From the NCBI GenBank assembly GCA_020629235.1, contig JAHDDS010000002.1, forward strand, positions 1 through 45,786: a stretch of DNA of 45,786 nt, given 5' to 3'. Every line of letters begins with the position of its first letter. The first letter of the stretch is position 1. This document shows positions 1 to 7,970 of this stretch, piece by piece. Source of the stretch: Planktomarina sp. Its GTDB lineage: Bacteria; Pseudomonadota; Alphaproteobacteria; Rhodobacterales; Rhodobacteraceae. The notes under the pieces are model-generated. The model worked only from the letters and a program-made list of their open reading frames with translations, was not told the DNA's origin and searched no databases. The position numbers and the translations under genes are program-made.

Positions 1-959
1 GTGCCGTGGGTCACAGTGTCCAACCCGCCTTTGATCAGTTGATCAGACAGCGCTTGGGCGTTGTTCACCACGTTCTTGATATATGTCTTGAACGACGGCT
101 GCAGCGCCTCACCAAAGGCCACGGCCTTGGCCGCGATGACGTGCATCAACGGGCCACCTTGGATCCCTGGGAAGATGGCAGAGTTGAACTTCTTGGCCAA
201 CGCTTCGTCATTGGTCAGGATCATACCGCCGCGCGGGCCGCGCAGGGTTTTGTGCGTGGTGGTGGTGGCCACATGGGCGTGGGGGAAGGGGCTGGGGTGT
301 TCGCCCGCCGCCACAAGCCCCGCAAAGTGGGCCATATCCACGTGCAGATACGCCCCCACACTGTCCGCGATTTCGCGCATTTTGGCGAAATCGATTTGGC
401 GCGGCACAGCAGATCCACCGGCGATGATCATCTGGGGCTTATGTTCTGCGGCCAATTCTGCCACCTGGTCATAGTCCAGCATATTGTCTTGCTTGCGCAC
501 GCCGTACTGCACGGCGTTGAACCACTTGCCCGACTGGTTGGGGGCCGCGCCGTGGGTCAGGTGCCCACCTGCGTCCAAAGACATGCCCAGGATGGTATCG
601 CCGGGCTTCAACAGCGCTTGGAACACGCCTTGGTTGGCCTGGCTGCCGGAATTCGGCTGCACGTTGGCAAAGCCGCACCCGAACAATTCGCACGCCCGCT
701 CAATCGCCAGGTTTTCCGCAATGTCCACGAACTGGCACCCGCCGTAATACCGCCGCCCCGCATACCCTTCGGCATACTTGTTGGTCATGATGGACCCTTG
801 GGCGTCCAGCACCGCGCGCGACACGATGTTTTCAGACGCGATCAACTCGATCTCGTCGCGTTGGCGGCCCAATTCCTGTTCGATGGCCCCGAACAGTGCG
901 GGGTCGCTGTCGGCGACAGGGGTGTTGAAAAAGGTTTGGATGTCGGTGGGCGCGGTCAT
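1..959 (-). CDS. glyA: Serine hydroxymethyltransferase, 3' end cut by window edge
   Basis: The gene makes the cytosolic PLP enzyme that interconverts serine and glycine and loads one-carbon units onto tetrahydrofolate. Translating the minus strand from the ATG at 957-959 gives [20 protein letters not shown], then the family motifs [25 protein letters not shown], the [12 protein letters not shown] stretch and [11 protein letters not shown], which holds the PLP-binding lysine. About 319 codons are present; the family is about 420-430 residues, so the C-terminal quarter lies beyond position 1. An AAAGGA-like ribosome binding site lies about 9 nt before the start. It is divergent from NAD kinase, with a 145-bp space holding both promoters; no clear boxes were recognised there. 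Confidence 0.96.
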   Translation of the reverse strand, partial: MTAPTDIQTFFNTPVADSDPALFGAIEQELGRQRDEIELIASENIVSRAVLDAQGSIMTNKYAEGYAGRRYYGGCQFVDIAENLAIERACELFGCGFANVQPNSGSQANQGVFQALLKPGDTILGMSLDAGGHLTHGAAPNQSGKWFNAVQYGVRKQDNMLDYDQVAELAAEHKPQMIIAGGSAVPRQIDFAKMREIADSVGAYLHVDMAHFAGLVAAGEHPSPFPHAHVATTTTHKTLRGPRGGMILTNDEALAKKFNSAIFPGIQGGPLMHVIAAKAVAFGEALQPSFKTYIKNVVNNAQALSDQLIKGGLDTVTHG

Positions 960-1104
960 GGTGTCCGTCCTTTGAAGTTTAAGCTGCGTTTCCCATAGGA
1001 AAGTCGGTGCCGGGGCGCAATGATTTAGTGGTGCGACACAGGGCCTGCTGGGTTGTTTTTCACGGCGGCGCGTTGCACGGTTCAAAGATCGAAAAGGGCA
1101 GCCC

Positions 1105-1872
1105 ATGGCACAGCGCAACAAAATCGCCTTTCTGGCAAGCGAGGCTGAAACCGCACAGACCGCACTGGCGGTCTTTGAAGGGCGGTACGGCACGTGCCCC
1201 GTGGATCAGGCCGAAGTGATCGTGGCCCTGGGGGGCGACGGGTTCATGCTGCAAGTGCTGCACCAGACCCAGGATTTGCCGGTCCCGGTGTACGGCATGA
1301 ACCGGGGCACCGTGGGCTTTTTGATGAACGAATTTTCCCAAGACGACCTGCTGGTGCGCCTGGCCGCCGCCGAAGAGGCGCAGATAAATCCGCTGTCCAT
1401 GACCGCGACTTGCGTGAACGGCACCGTGCACAAAGCCATCGCCATCAACGAAGTGTCGCTGCTGCGCCAAGGCCCCCAGGCAGCCAAGCTGCGCATCTAT
1501 GTGGACGACCGTTTGCGCATGCCCGAACTGGCCTGCGACGGCGCTTTGGTGGCCACGCCTGCGGGGTCCACCGCCTATAACTATTCCGCCCACGGTCCGA
1601 TCTTGCCCATCGGGTCTGATGTGCTGGCCCTGACGGCCATGGCTGCGTTTCGCCCCCGTCGGTGGCGCGGGGCGCTGTTGCCCAAATCCGCCAAGGTCCG
1701 CTTTGAAGTGATGGACCCCGCCAAACGCCCCGTCATGGCCGACGCCGACAGCCGGTCGGTGCGCGACGTGGTGCAGGTGGAAATCGTCAGCCACCCAGAC
1801 GTGACCCACCGGTTGCTGTTTGATCCCGGCCACGGGCTGGAAGAACGATTGTTGCAAGAACAGTTTGTGTGA
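1105..1872 (+). CDS. nadK: NAD kinase
   Basis: This cytosolic enzyme phosphorylates NAD to NADP. The 255-residue product has the family's GGDG motif (residues 43-46), the NE pair (115-116) and the TPAGSTAY motif (151-158), in the right order. It lacks the long N-terminal extension of many bacterial NAD kinases, which is typical of the short alphaproteobacterial form. The ATG at 1105 follows AAAAGGGCAGCCC, an acceptable binding site. It is followed 36 bp later by the GSCFA gene on the same strand and may be cotranscribed with it. Confidence 0.95.
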   Translation: MAQRNKIAFLASEAETAQTALAVFEGRYGTCPVDQAEVIVALGGDGFMLQVLHQTQDLPVPVYGMNRGTVGFLMNEFSQDDLLVRLAAAEEAQINPLSMTATCVNGTVHKAIAINEVSLLRQGPQAAKLRIYVDDRLRMPELACDGALVATPAGSTAYNYSAHGPILPIGSDVLALTAMAAFRPRRWRGALLPKSAKVRFEVMDPAKRPVMADADSRSVRDVVQVEIVSHPDVTHRLLFDPGHGLEERLLQEQFV

Positions 1873-1908
1873 CGCCCCAAAGCGGGCCCGCCGAAGAAAG
1901 GGGCATCC

Positions 1909-2967
1909 ATGCCGTACAGTAATCTGCCCGATCATGCCTTTTGGAAGCTGTGTCGCGGGGCTGAAGATTTTGACATTCTGAACCTGTTTCACCCGTCTTT
2001 CGACATCACCCCCGATATGAAAATCGGCACCATCGGCAGCTGCTTTGCCCAACACATCGGGCGGTTTTTGAAAGCTGCTGGGGCAGGGTTCTATGACGCG
2101 GAACCGGCCCCACCATCGGTCCCCGATGCCGTGGCCAAGACCTTTGGCTTCAACATCTTTTCGGCCCGCTACGGCAACGTTTATACCACCCGGCAATGTT
2201 TGGAATTGGTGAATGATTGCGTGACCAACACCGTGCCCGCCGGTGTGGCGTGGCAAAAAGACGGGCGGTTTTACGACGCCCTGCGCCCCAATGTGGAACC
2301 CCACGGGCTGGACAGCCCGGCCCACGTCCGCGAAGCGCGCCGCGCCCATCTGCGCAACGTGACCAAAATGTTTGCGGAATTGGACGTGTTGGTCTTCACC
2401 TTGGGGCTGACCGAAACCTGGCAGGACGTGGATACGGGGCGCGTGTTCCCCACAGCCCCAGGCACCATCGCGGGCACCTATGACGCCGCCAAGCACAGGT
2501 TTTGGAACATGCGCTATCCCGATGTGCGCGCCGATCTGGATGCCATCATCATGGCGTTGCGGGCGGTTAATCCGAACCTGAAGTTTCTGTTTACCGTGTC
2601 GCCCGTGCCGCTGACCGCCACCGCGTCTGACCGCCACGTGTTGCAGGCCACCACATATTCCAAATCAGTTCTGCGCGCTGCCGCCCAGGACGCCGCAGAA
2701 GATCACGACGGGGTGGATTATTTCCCATCTTTTGAAATCATCACGGGGGCACCCTTTGCGGGCCAGTTCTATGAAGACAATTTGCGGTCGGTGAAGCCCG
2801 AAGGTGTGGACACGGTGATGTATCTTTTCTTTGCCAGCTACAAGGCGCTGATGAACGGCGACATGACCGGCCAAGCGCCCAAAGTGGACGCCGCGTCCGA
2901 TGCCGCACAGGCGCAGGATGATCTGATCTGCGAAGAAGCCATGCTAGAGGCGTTTGCAAAATCATGA
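1909..2967 (+). CDS. GSCFA-domain protein
   Basis: A 352-residue protein with the signature that names the family, IGSCFAQHI (GSCFA at residues 43-47), followed by the characteristic VFTLGLTETW segment in the middle and a late RSVKPEGVDTVM block. GSCFA proteins are related to SGNH/GDSL hydrolases but their substrates are mostly unknown. No signal peptide is seen, so it is probably cytosolic. The start follows GAAAGGGGCATCC, a good ribosome binding site. It overlaps the next gene by 4 bp (ATGA), which points to translational coupling and a shared role. The family is certain; no reaction can be assigned. Confidence 0.85.
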   Translation: MPYSNLPDHAFWKLCRGAEDFDILNLFHPSFDITPDMKIGTIGSCFAQHIGRFLKAAGAGFYDAEPAPPSVPDAVAKTFGFNIFSARYGNVYTTRQCLELVNDCVTNTVPAGVAWQKDGRFYDALRPNVEPHGLDSPAHVREARRAHLRNVTKMFAELDVLVFTLGLTETWQDVDTGRVFPTAPGTIAGTYDAAKHRFWNMRYPDVRADLDAIIMALRAVNPNLKFLFTVSPVPLTATASDRHVLQATTYSKSVLRAAAQDAAEDHDGVDYFPSFEIITGAPFAGQFYEDNLRSVKPEGVDTVMYLFFASYKALMNGDMTGQAPKVDAASDAAQAQDDLICEEAMLEAFAKS

Positions 2968-3731
2968 AGCTGTTGATGATCGGCAATTCCCACGCCGCCA
3001 TGGTGGCCGATGCCCTCAGCCAAGGGGGCGGGGACGGATTGGACGTGACGTTCTTTGCCCAGGCCGGTCGCGGCCCCGTGGGGGCGGCGTTTGACGGCGC
3101 AAAGATCACCGCCGAAGATCCCAAATTGCGCGCGGCCTTGGACACTTTGGGGATGCCAGAAACCGTCACGCTTACGGACTATGACGCTATCGTTTTGGTG
3201 GGGATGACCACGTCGGTGTTCAGCGCCGTGCCATTGACCCAGAAGCACCGAATTTTGGAATGGAAACCGGACCCGTTGGCGGCACCCTGGCGCACGCCTG
3301 TGTCCCAAGCCTTGGTGGCCGAAACCCTGCGCCACAGCGTGTTGGACGGCCAAGCCATGCGCTATGTCCGCCACATCCGGGGCGTCACTGATTGCCCCAT
3401 CCGGCTGCTGCCCCAACCGCTGCCGTCGGAAGATATTTTGACCCACCCAAAGTGGGGGGCGTTCAAAAATACCGCCAAATGGGGCGAAGGGGCGTTTCAC
3501 GCACAGGCCGTCACGCAGGCCATTGCCGCGGCCTTCGGTGATTTTTCAGCGCTTGAATGTTTGGTGCAACCGGCCAGCACGGTGGCCCAAGGGTTCCTGA
3601 CAAAAAGCAAGTTTCGCAAGGGTGCAAAACGCCTCAATATCAAATACGTACAAGAAGAAGATGATGTGCTTCACGCGAATGCGGCCATGGGTAAATTGAT
3701 GCTGGCCGCCCTGCAATCCAGCCTGTCCTAG
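2964..3731 (+). CDS. SGNH-like hydrolase of unknown substrate
   Basis: A 255-residue protein I cannot name. Its N-terminus, MKLLMIGNSHAAMVADAL, looks like SGNH-hydrolase block I with Ser9 as candidate nucleophile. The C-terminus carries DVLHANAAMGKL, a D-x-x-H pair (Asp234, His237) where SGNH enzymes place their catalytic Asp and His. A strand-like IVLVGMTTSV lies in the middle. It is coupled to the preceding GSCFA gene by a 4-bp overlap. No signal peptide is visible. I infer a serine hydrolase or acyltransferase acting with the GSCFA protein, perhaps on a surface glycan; the substrate is unknown. Confidence 0.7.
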   Translation: MKLLMIGNSHAAMVADALSQGGGDGLDVTFFAQAGRGPVGAAFDGAKITAEDPKLRAALDTLGMPETVTLTDYDAIVLVGMTTSVFSAVPLTQKHRILEWKPDPLAAPWRTPVSQALVAETLRHSVLDGQAMRYVRHIRGVTDCPIRLLPQPLPSEDILTHPKWGAFKNTAKWGEGAFHAQAVTQAIAAAFGDFSALECLVQPASTVAQGFLTKSKFRKGAKRLNIKYVQEEDDVLHANAAMGKLMLAALQSSLS

Positions 3732-3795
3732 GGCCGATATCCATAGAATTTGAACCACTTTTCCAAGCCCGCTTAAAGCCGATGTAAACGCCAAA

Positions 3796-3828
3796 CCCCC
3801 AAGCTGCCCGCCAAGCAGTTTTTGGGGG
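3796..3828 (+). promoter_or_regulatory. Hairpin covering the ribosome binding site of the RTX esterase
   Basis: CCCCCAA (3796-3802) can pair with TTGGGGG (3822-3828), and CTGC (3804-3807) with GCAG (3815-3818), leaving a short asymmetric bulge. The right arm is the purine-rich Shine-Dalgarno sequence GGGGGAA just before the ATG at 3833. When folded, the structure would hide the binding site, so translation may depend on unfolding. The pairing is read from the sequence; a regulatory role is inference. Confidence 0.4.
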
Positions 3829-3832
3829 AAAA

Positions 3833-5341
3833 ATGTCTGTACCTGTGTTTGTTCTGGCCGGGCAAAGCAACGCTGGCGTGTTGCACGACAGCGTGGTGGC
3901 CGCACTGGACGCGCGCTTTGGATCCGGCGGATACGCCTTGGCCACATCCTTTGCCGGCGGCGCGCCTTTGGTGTTCAAAAGACCGGGCCTGGACTGGCAC
4001 GCCAGTTCTGAAATGCCCACCCAATTGGCCGACGCCACGGCCCAGGTTTTGGAAAACACCGAAGGCGGTTTTCTGGCGGGCATGATTTGGGTCCAAGGGG
4101 AAGCGGACACCTATCCCATCGCCGATGCGCAAACCTATTCAGACGATTTTTTGAACCTGGTGGTGACGGTGTCGGACCTGCTGACCGACCGCGTGGGCGC
4201 GGACCACGGGTTCGACGACATGGCCATCGTTTTGTCCGAACTGGCCAACACCGCCCCCGCCGCCGCCGCGCGCGCCCATTGGGACACGATCATTTCGCAG
4301 CAAGACATCCTGGCCGATCTGGACGCCATCACATCCGTCGACCCGGACGCCCTGATGGCCGCACTGGGCCTGACCCCAGACGCCGCGTTTCGCGACCACT
4401 TGCACTACAGCGCGGGCTTTGAAGATGACCTGGCCCGGGCCTTGGTGGACGCCTTGCCACCCCCCGCGGATACAGCGCCGCAATCCCCCGCAGCGGACCA
4501 TTGGATCGGATCACCCCAGGCGGACACCTATGTTGTGGATCACTTCGAAGACACAATATTTGAACCGCGCGGCACCGGCACGGACGTGGTCCTCAGTTCC
4601 GTCGATTTCAGCTTGCGCGACCACAGCCAGCGCTTGGAAAACTTAACCCTGGTGGGGGACGATGACCTGCGCGGCGTGGGCAACGGGCGGCACAACCTGC
4701 TGGAAGGAAACGCTGGCGACAACCGCCTGTTCGGCATGTGGGGCAACGACACGCTGATCGGCGGTGACGGGCGCAACCTGCTGGATGGCGGCCAAGGCGA
4801 CGACACCTTCGTTGTGTCCAGCCCCCTGGACCGGCTGGTGGAACGGGCCGACCAAGGCCACGACCAAGTGCACGCCCACGTCGATGTTTCGCTGCGCAAC
4901 CATTCCCAGCACCTGGAAGACCTGTACCTGATGGGCACCGATGATCTGCGCGCCACGGGCAATGGCCGCGCCAATCTGATGATGGGCAACGCCGGCGACA
5001 ACCGCATCGACGGGGCCTGGGGCCGGGACACGATTGATGGCGGGGCCGGAAACGACACCCTGGTGGGGGGGCACCACGGCGATGTCTTCCGGTTTTCTGG
5101 CGACAGCGGCCACGACGTGATCCGCGACTTCACCTTGGGCGAAGACCGCATCGATTTGGCCGACACCGCCATCCCAGACCCCGCCGCCGCCGCAGACTTC
5201 CTGCTGGGACATGCCCGGGTGGACGCGGACACCGACCTTCTTTTGGACCTGGGGGATGGGCGGTCCATCCGATTGTTGGACGTGGTGGACGACGGTCCGC
5301 CCGCACCCATGGACGCCTATGCCGACATGTTTTTTTCGTAG
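3833..5341 (+). CDS. Secreted SASA-type esterase with C-terminal RTX repeats
   Basis: A 502-residue two-part protein. Residues 1-210 resemble the sialate O-acetylesterase (SASA/CE6) branch of SGNH hydrolases: VFVLAGQSN places Ser12 as nucleophile, MIWVQGEAD (84-92) is the conserved central block, and DHLH (188-191) gives the Asp-His pair. Residues 225-480 are a hemolysin-type calcium-binding region. It contains two copies of a module about 93 residues apart (starting near 259 and 352) with SLRxHSQxLExL, DDLRxxGNGR and GNAGDNR, followed by GGxGxD nonapeptides. The absence of an N-terminal signal peptide and the aromatic, acidic C-terminus (DAYADMFFS) fit type I secretion. No secretion genes are nearby. 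It probably removes acetyl or similar esters from an extracellular glycan; the substrate is unknown. Confidence 0.8.
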   Translation: MSVPVFVLAGQSNAGVLHDSVVAALDARFGSGGYALATSFAGGAPLVFKRPGLDWHASSEMPTQLADATAQVLENTEGGFLAGMIWVQGEADTYPIADAQTYSDDFLNLVVTVSDLLTDRVGADHGFDDMAIVLSELANTAPAAAARAHWDTIISQQDILADLDAITSVDPDALMAALGLTPDAAFRDHLHYSAGFEDDLARALVDALPPPADTAPQSPAADHWIGSPQADTYVVDHFEDTIFEPRGTGTDVVLSSVDFSLRDHSQRLENLTLVGDDDLRGVGNGRHNLLEGNAGDNRLFGMWGNDTLIGGDGRNLLDGGQGDDTFVVSSPLDRLVERADQGHDQVHAHVDVSLRNHSQHLEDLYLMGTDDLRATGNGRANLMMGNAGDNRIDGAWGRDTIDGGAGNDTLVGGHHGDVFRFSGDSGHDVIRDFTLGEDRIDLADTAIPDPAAAADFLLGHARVDADTDLLLDLGDGRSIRLLDVVDDGPPAPMDAYADMFFS

Positions 5342-5365
5342 AAAAAAATGTTTCGCACGCGAAAC
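5330..5365. repeat. Two short hairpins at the 3' end of the RTX esterase gene
   Basis: TTTTTTTC (5330-5337) pairs with GAAAAAAA (5341-5348) around a GTA loop, and the gene's TAG stop (5339-5341) lies in this loop and stem. It is followed directly by GTTTCGC (5350-5356) and GCGAAAC (5359-5365). Both may belong to the transcript's 3' end. Confidence 0.5.
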
Positions 5366-5460
5366 AAAGTGGGGGTAAGTCCCTGAAATTACACAGTCAA
5401 CCACCACGCGTGCGGGCGCTTCAGGAATTTTTAACCCTTTTGTGCCGCCCCCGCGCGCTG

Positions 5461-5530
5461 CGATTTCTGTGACAGAAATCGGGGCAGAGTCTCTGCGAGA
5501 CTCTGATGCGGAAACTGTGTCAGTTTCCGC
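5461..5530. repeat. Array of three 9-3-9 hairpins at 24-nt pitch (copy 1)
   Basis: Three perfect hairpins, each with a 9-bp stem and 3-nt loop, begin at 5461, 5485 and 5509. The arms are CGATTTCTG/CAGAAATCG (loop TGA), CAGAGTCTC/GAGACTCTG (loop TGC) and CGGAAACTG/CAGTTTCCG (loop TGT). The last stem extends to 10 bp (5508-5530). The spacers are GGG and ATG. The array lies 7 nt from the stop codon of prpE and between convergent genes. The same architecture recurs at 18240-18308. A bidirectional terminator or RNA 3'-end element is likely, but there is no long T-run beside this copy. Confidence 0.85.
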
Positions 5531-5536
5531 GCGGGA

Positions 5537-7426
5537 TCAGCCCCCTGCATAGCCCAGGGTTTTTAGGGCGGCTTCAATTTCCCCCAAAATTGCAGGGTCG
5601 TCGATGGTGGCGGGCATTTTGTAATCCTTGCCGTCGGCGATGGACACCATTGTGCCGCGCAGAATTTTGCCAGACCGCGTCTTGGGCAAGCGGTCCACCA
5701 CGCAGGCCAATTTGAACGCGGCCACAGGCCCGATCTTGTCGCGCACCAGCGCCACCACTTCGCCCACCACATCTGCCGGGTCCCGGTCGATGCCTGCGTT
5801 TAAGCACACGAACCCCAAGGGCAGTTGCCCCTTCAAAGCATCCGTCACGCCGATCACCGCGCATTCCGCCACATCGGGGTGGGACGCCAGAACCTCTTCC
5901 ATCCCGCCGGTCGACAGGCGGTGGCCCGCCACGTTGATCACGTCATCGGTGCGCGCCATGATGTAAAGATACCCGTCATCGTCCATCATGCCCGCGTCCC
6001 CGGTTTCATAGTATCCGGGGAAGGTGGTCAGGTAAGATTTCACAAAACGGTCTTCGGCATTCCAAAGCGTGGGCAACGTGCCGGGCGGCAGGGGCAGCTT
6101 AACCGCAATGGCCCCCAAGTCGCCCCGCGGCACTTCATGGCCGCCGTCGTCCAGAATTTGCACGTCGTATCCGGGCATGGCCACCGTGGGGGATCCGATT
6201 TTGACGGGCAGATGTTCGATTCCCAAAGGATTGCCCGCGATGGTGTATCCGGTTTCGGTCTGCCACCAGTGGTCAATCACAGGCACGCCCAACTGGTCTT
6301 GCGCCCATTCGATGGTGTCCGGGTCGGACCGTTCGCCCGCCAAGAACAGCGATTTCAAGCACGACATATCGTACCCTTTGACGAATGCGCCCTGGGGGTC
6401 TTGGCGTTTGATGGCGCGAAACGCCGTGGGGGCGGTGAACAGGCATTTGACATTGTGTTCCGAAATCACCCGCCAAAAGGTGCCCGCATCCGGCGTGCCG
6501 ATGGGTTTGCCTTCGAACACGATGGTGGTGTTGCCCGCAATAAGGGGGGCGTAACAGATGTAGGAATGCCCCACGACCCAGCCCACGTCTGACGCGGCCC
6601 AAAACACATCGCCCGGGTCCACGTCATAGATGTTCTTCATGGTCCACTGCAGCGCCACCAAATGGCCAGCGGTGGGGCGCACCACGCCCTTGGGCTGCCC
6701 CGTCGTGCCAGAGGTATAGAGGATATAAGCCGGGTGATCGCCCGCCACAGGCGTGCAGGGGGCAGGGGCCACGTCGGCCTGGAATTCGTGCCAATCCACG
6801 TCGCGCGGGCCCATGTCCGCTGCGCATTCCGCGCGCTGCAAGATCACGCAGAAGTCTGGCGTGTGGCTGGCCAAATCTATGGCCCCGTCCAGCAGGGGTT
6901 TGTATTCCACCACGCGCCCCGGTTCCAACCCGCACGATCCCGCGATGATGGCTTTGGGGGTGGCGTCGTCGATGCGCACGGCCAATTCGGCCGCCGCGAA
7001 CCCGCCGAACACCACCGAATGGATGGCCCCGATGCGCGCGCAGGCCAACATGGCCACCAGCGCTTCGGCCACCATGGGCATGTATATGATCACCCGGTCG
7101 CCTGCGCCCACGCCCTTGGCCACCAATCCGCCCGCCAGGGACGCGGTTTGGGTTTGCAAGTCGGCAAAGGTCAGCTTGGATTGCGTGCCGGTCATCGGGC
7201 TGTCATAGATGATGGCCGTCTGATCGCCGCGCCCGTTTTCCACGTGCCGGTCCACGGCGTTGTAACAGGTGTTCACCCGGGCATCTTTGAACCATTCGTA
7301 CAGCGGTGCCGCGTCGTCCCACAGCGCTTTGGTGGGGGGACTGTCCCAATCAATGGCACCCGCCGCCGCCATCCAGAACCCTTCCGGGTCCGCCTTCCAG
7401 CCGTCGTAAATGGATGCATAGCTCAT
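5537..7426 (-). CDS. prpE: Propionyl-CoA synthetase
   Basis: An AMP-forming acyl-CoA synthetase (629 residues) that activates propionate, and probably acetate or other short acids, to the CoA thioester in the cytosol. The adenylation motif YTSGTTGQPKG lies at about residues 237-247, and the C-terminal PKTRSGKILRGTM segment holds the catalytic lysine near residue 587. CGLEPGRVVEYKPLLDGAI and the N-terminal YDGWKADPEGFW match the PrpE/ACSS3 branch rather than classical Acs. I place the start at 7424-7426 (MSYASIYDGW), preceded by AGGGAG; the frame stays open 26 codons further upstream but without homology or a binding site. Its stop lies next to hairpin array 1. Confidence 0.9.
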   Translation of the reverse strand: MSYASIYDGWKADPEGFWMAAAGAIDWDSPPTKALWDDAAPLYEWFKDARVNTCYNAVDRHVENGRGDQTAIIYDSPMTGTQSKLTFADLQTQTASLAGGLVAKGVGAGDRVIIYMPMVAEALVAMLACARIGAIHSVVFGGFAAAELAVRIDDATPKAIIAGSCGLEPGRVVEYKPLLDGAIDLASHTPDFCVILQRAECAADMGPRDVDWHEFQADVAPAPCTPVAGDHPAYILYTSGTTGQPKGVVRPTAGHLVALQWTMKNIYDVDPGDVFWAASDVGWVVGHSYICYAPLIAGNTTIVFEGKPIGTPDAGTFWRVISEHNVKCLFTAPTAFRAIKRQDPQGAFVKGYDMSCLKSLFLAGERSDPDTIEWAQDQLGVPVIDHWWQTETGYTIAGNPLGIEHLPVKIGSPTVAMPGYDVQILDDGGHEVPRGDLGAIAVKLPLPPGTLPTLWNAEDRFVKSYLTTFPGYYETGDAGMMDDDGYLYIMARTDDVINVAGHRLSTGGMEEVLASHPDVAECAVIGVTDALKGQLPLGFVCLNAGIDRDPADVVGEVVALVRDKIGPVAAFKLACVVDRLPKTRSGKILRGTMVSIADGKDYKMPATIDDPAILGEIEAALKTLGYAGG

Positions 7427-7484
7427 GGCGTGTCTCCCTGCCGCATGGGCAATGTGATGCAGTGATTGCGCTCTGATTTCAAGA

Positions 7485-7520
7485 TGCCATGCGATGGCAC
7501 CCATGGGGGCTTTCCATGGG
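7485..7520. promoter_or_regulatory. Adjacent inverted repeats in the prpE/lipoprotein divergent region
   Basis: TGCCAT (7485-7490) and ATGGCA (7494-7499) form one inverted repeat. CCCATGG (7500-7506) and CCATGGG (7514-7520) form a second directly beside it. They share the ATGG half-site and lie between the two divergent start codons, so they could bind a regulator of prpE. No known motif was recognised. Confidence 0.35.
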
Positions 7521-7575
7521 CTGTGTTTGCAGGCAGTGTGCGCGCCAAGGCTTGGAAATTTGCGGAAGGTGTCTG

Positions 7576-7953
7576 ATGGTTCGGGCGGTTTTGGGTGTGA
7601 TGGTGTGTCTGCTGTTGGCGGCCTGTGACGCGGGGCCCGCAGGCCAAGAAATTTCTCAGGCCGACGCGCAAGCGCGCTTGTCGGGACGCACCCTTGCGCT
7701 GATCGGTCCCAGGGGCGGCGCGCTTGGTCAATTGAGGCTGAATGCGGATGGCACAGGCGTTGCCACCATCGCGTCGGGTGGCAAACGGACCTTGCGTTGG
7801 CAGGTCATCGACAGCTCCTTGTGTCTAATGTTTACCGGCCAGACGTTGAACCAAGCCCGCGATTGCGCTGAAATGGTCTGGACGTCGCCCACCGCGTTGC
7901 GGGTCCAGCTGCCAGGCGCGCGCGACACTTTGACCTTGCGCATCATCAAGTAA
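7576..7953 (+). CDS. Small lipoprotein, META/HslJ-like in size, function unknown
   Basis: The 125-residue product starts MVRAVLGVMVCLLLAAC, a classic lipoprotein signal with lipobox LLAAC and the lipidated cysteine near residue 17. The mature part is short and beta-rich, with GRTLALIGPRGGALGQLRLN and TLRWQVIDSSLCLMF, and holds two more cysteines. I chose the ATG at 7576 because GGAAGG precedes it and the signal peptide begins there; the frame is open further upstream. The family is not recognised. It sits divergent from prpE and 17 bp before the VOC/cupin gene. Confidence 0.7.
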   Translation: MVRAVLGVMVCLLLAACDAGPAGQEISQADAQARLSGRTLALIGPRGGALGQLRLNADGTGVATIASGGKRTLRWQVIDSSLCLMFTGQTLNQARDCAEMVWTSPTALRVQLPGARDTLTLRIIK

Positions 7954-7970
7954 GTCGGGGGCGCCAGCAC

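Noticed and set aside
1060-2637. A 525-codon open frame on the minus strand opposite NAD kinase and the GSCFA gene
   Set aside because: It is rich in His, Gly, Gln and Arg with no motif, and lies antisense to two genes with clear family motifs; it reflects GC-rich codon bias.
5461-5530. CRISPR array
   Set aside because: The units are hairpins of differing sequence with 3-nt gaps, not identical repeats with unique spacers, and no cas genes are present.
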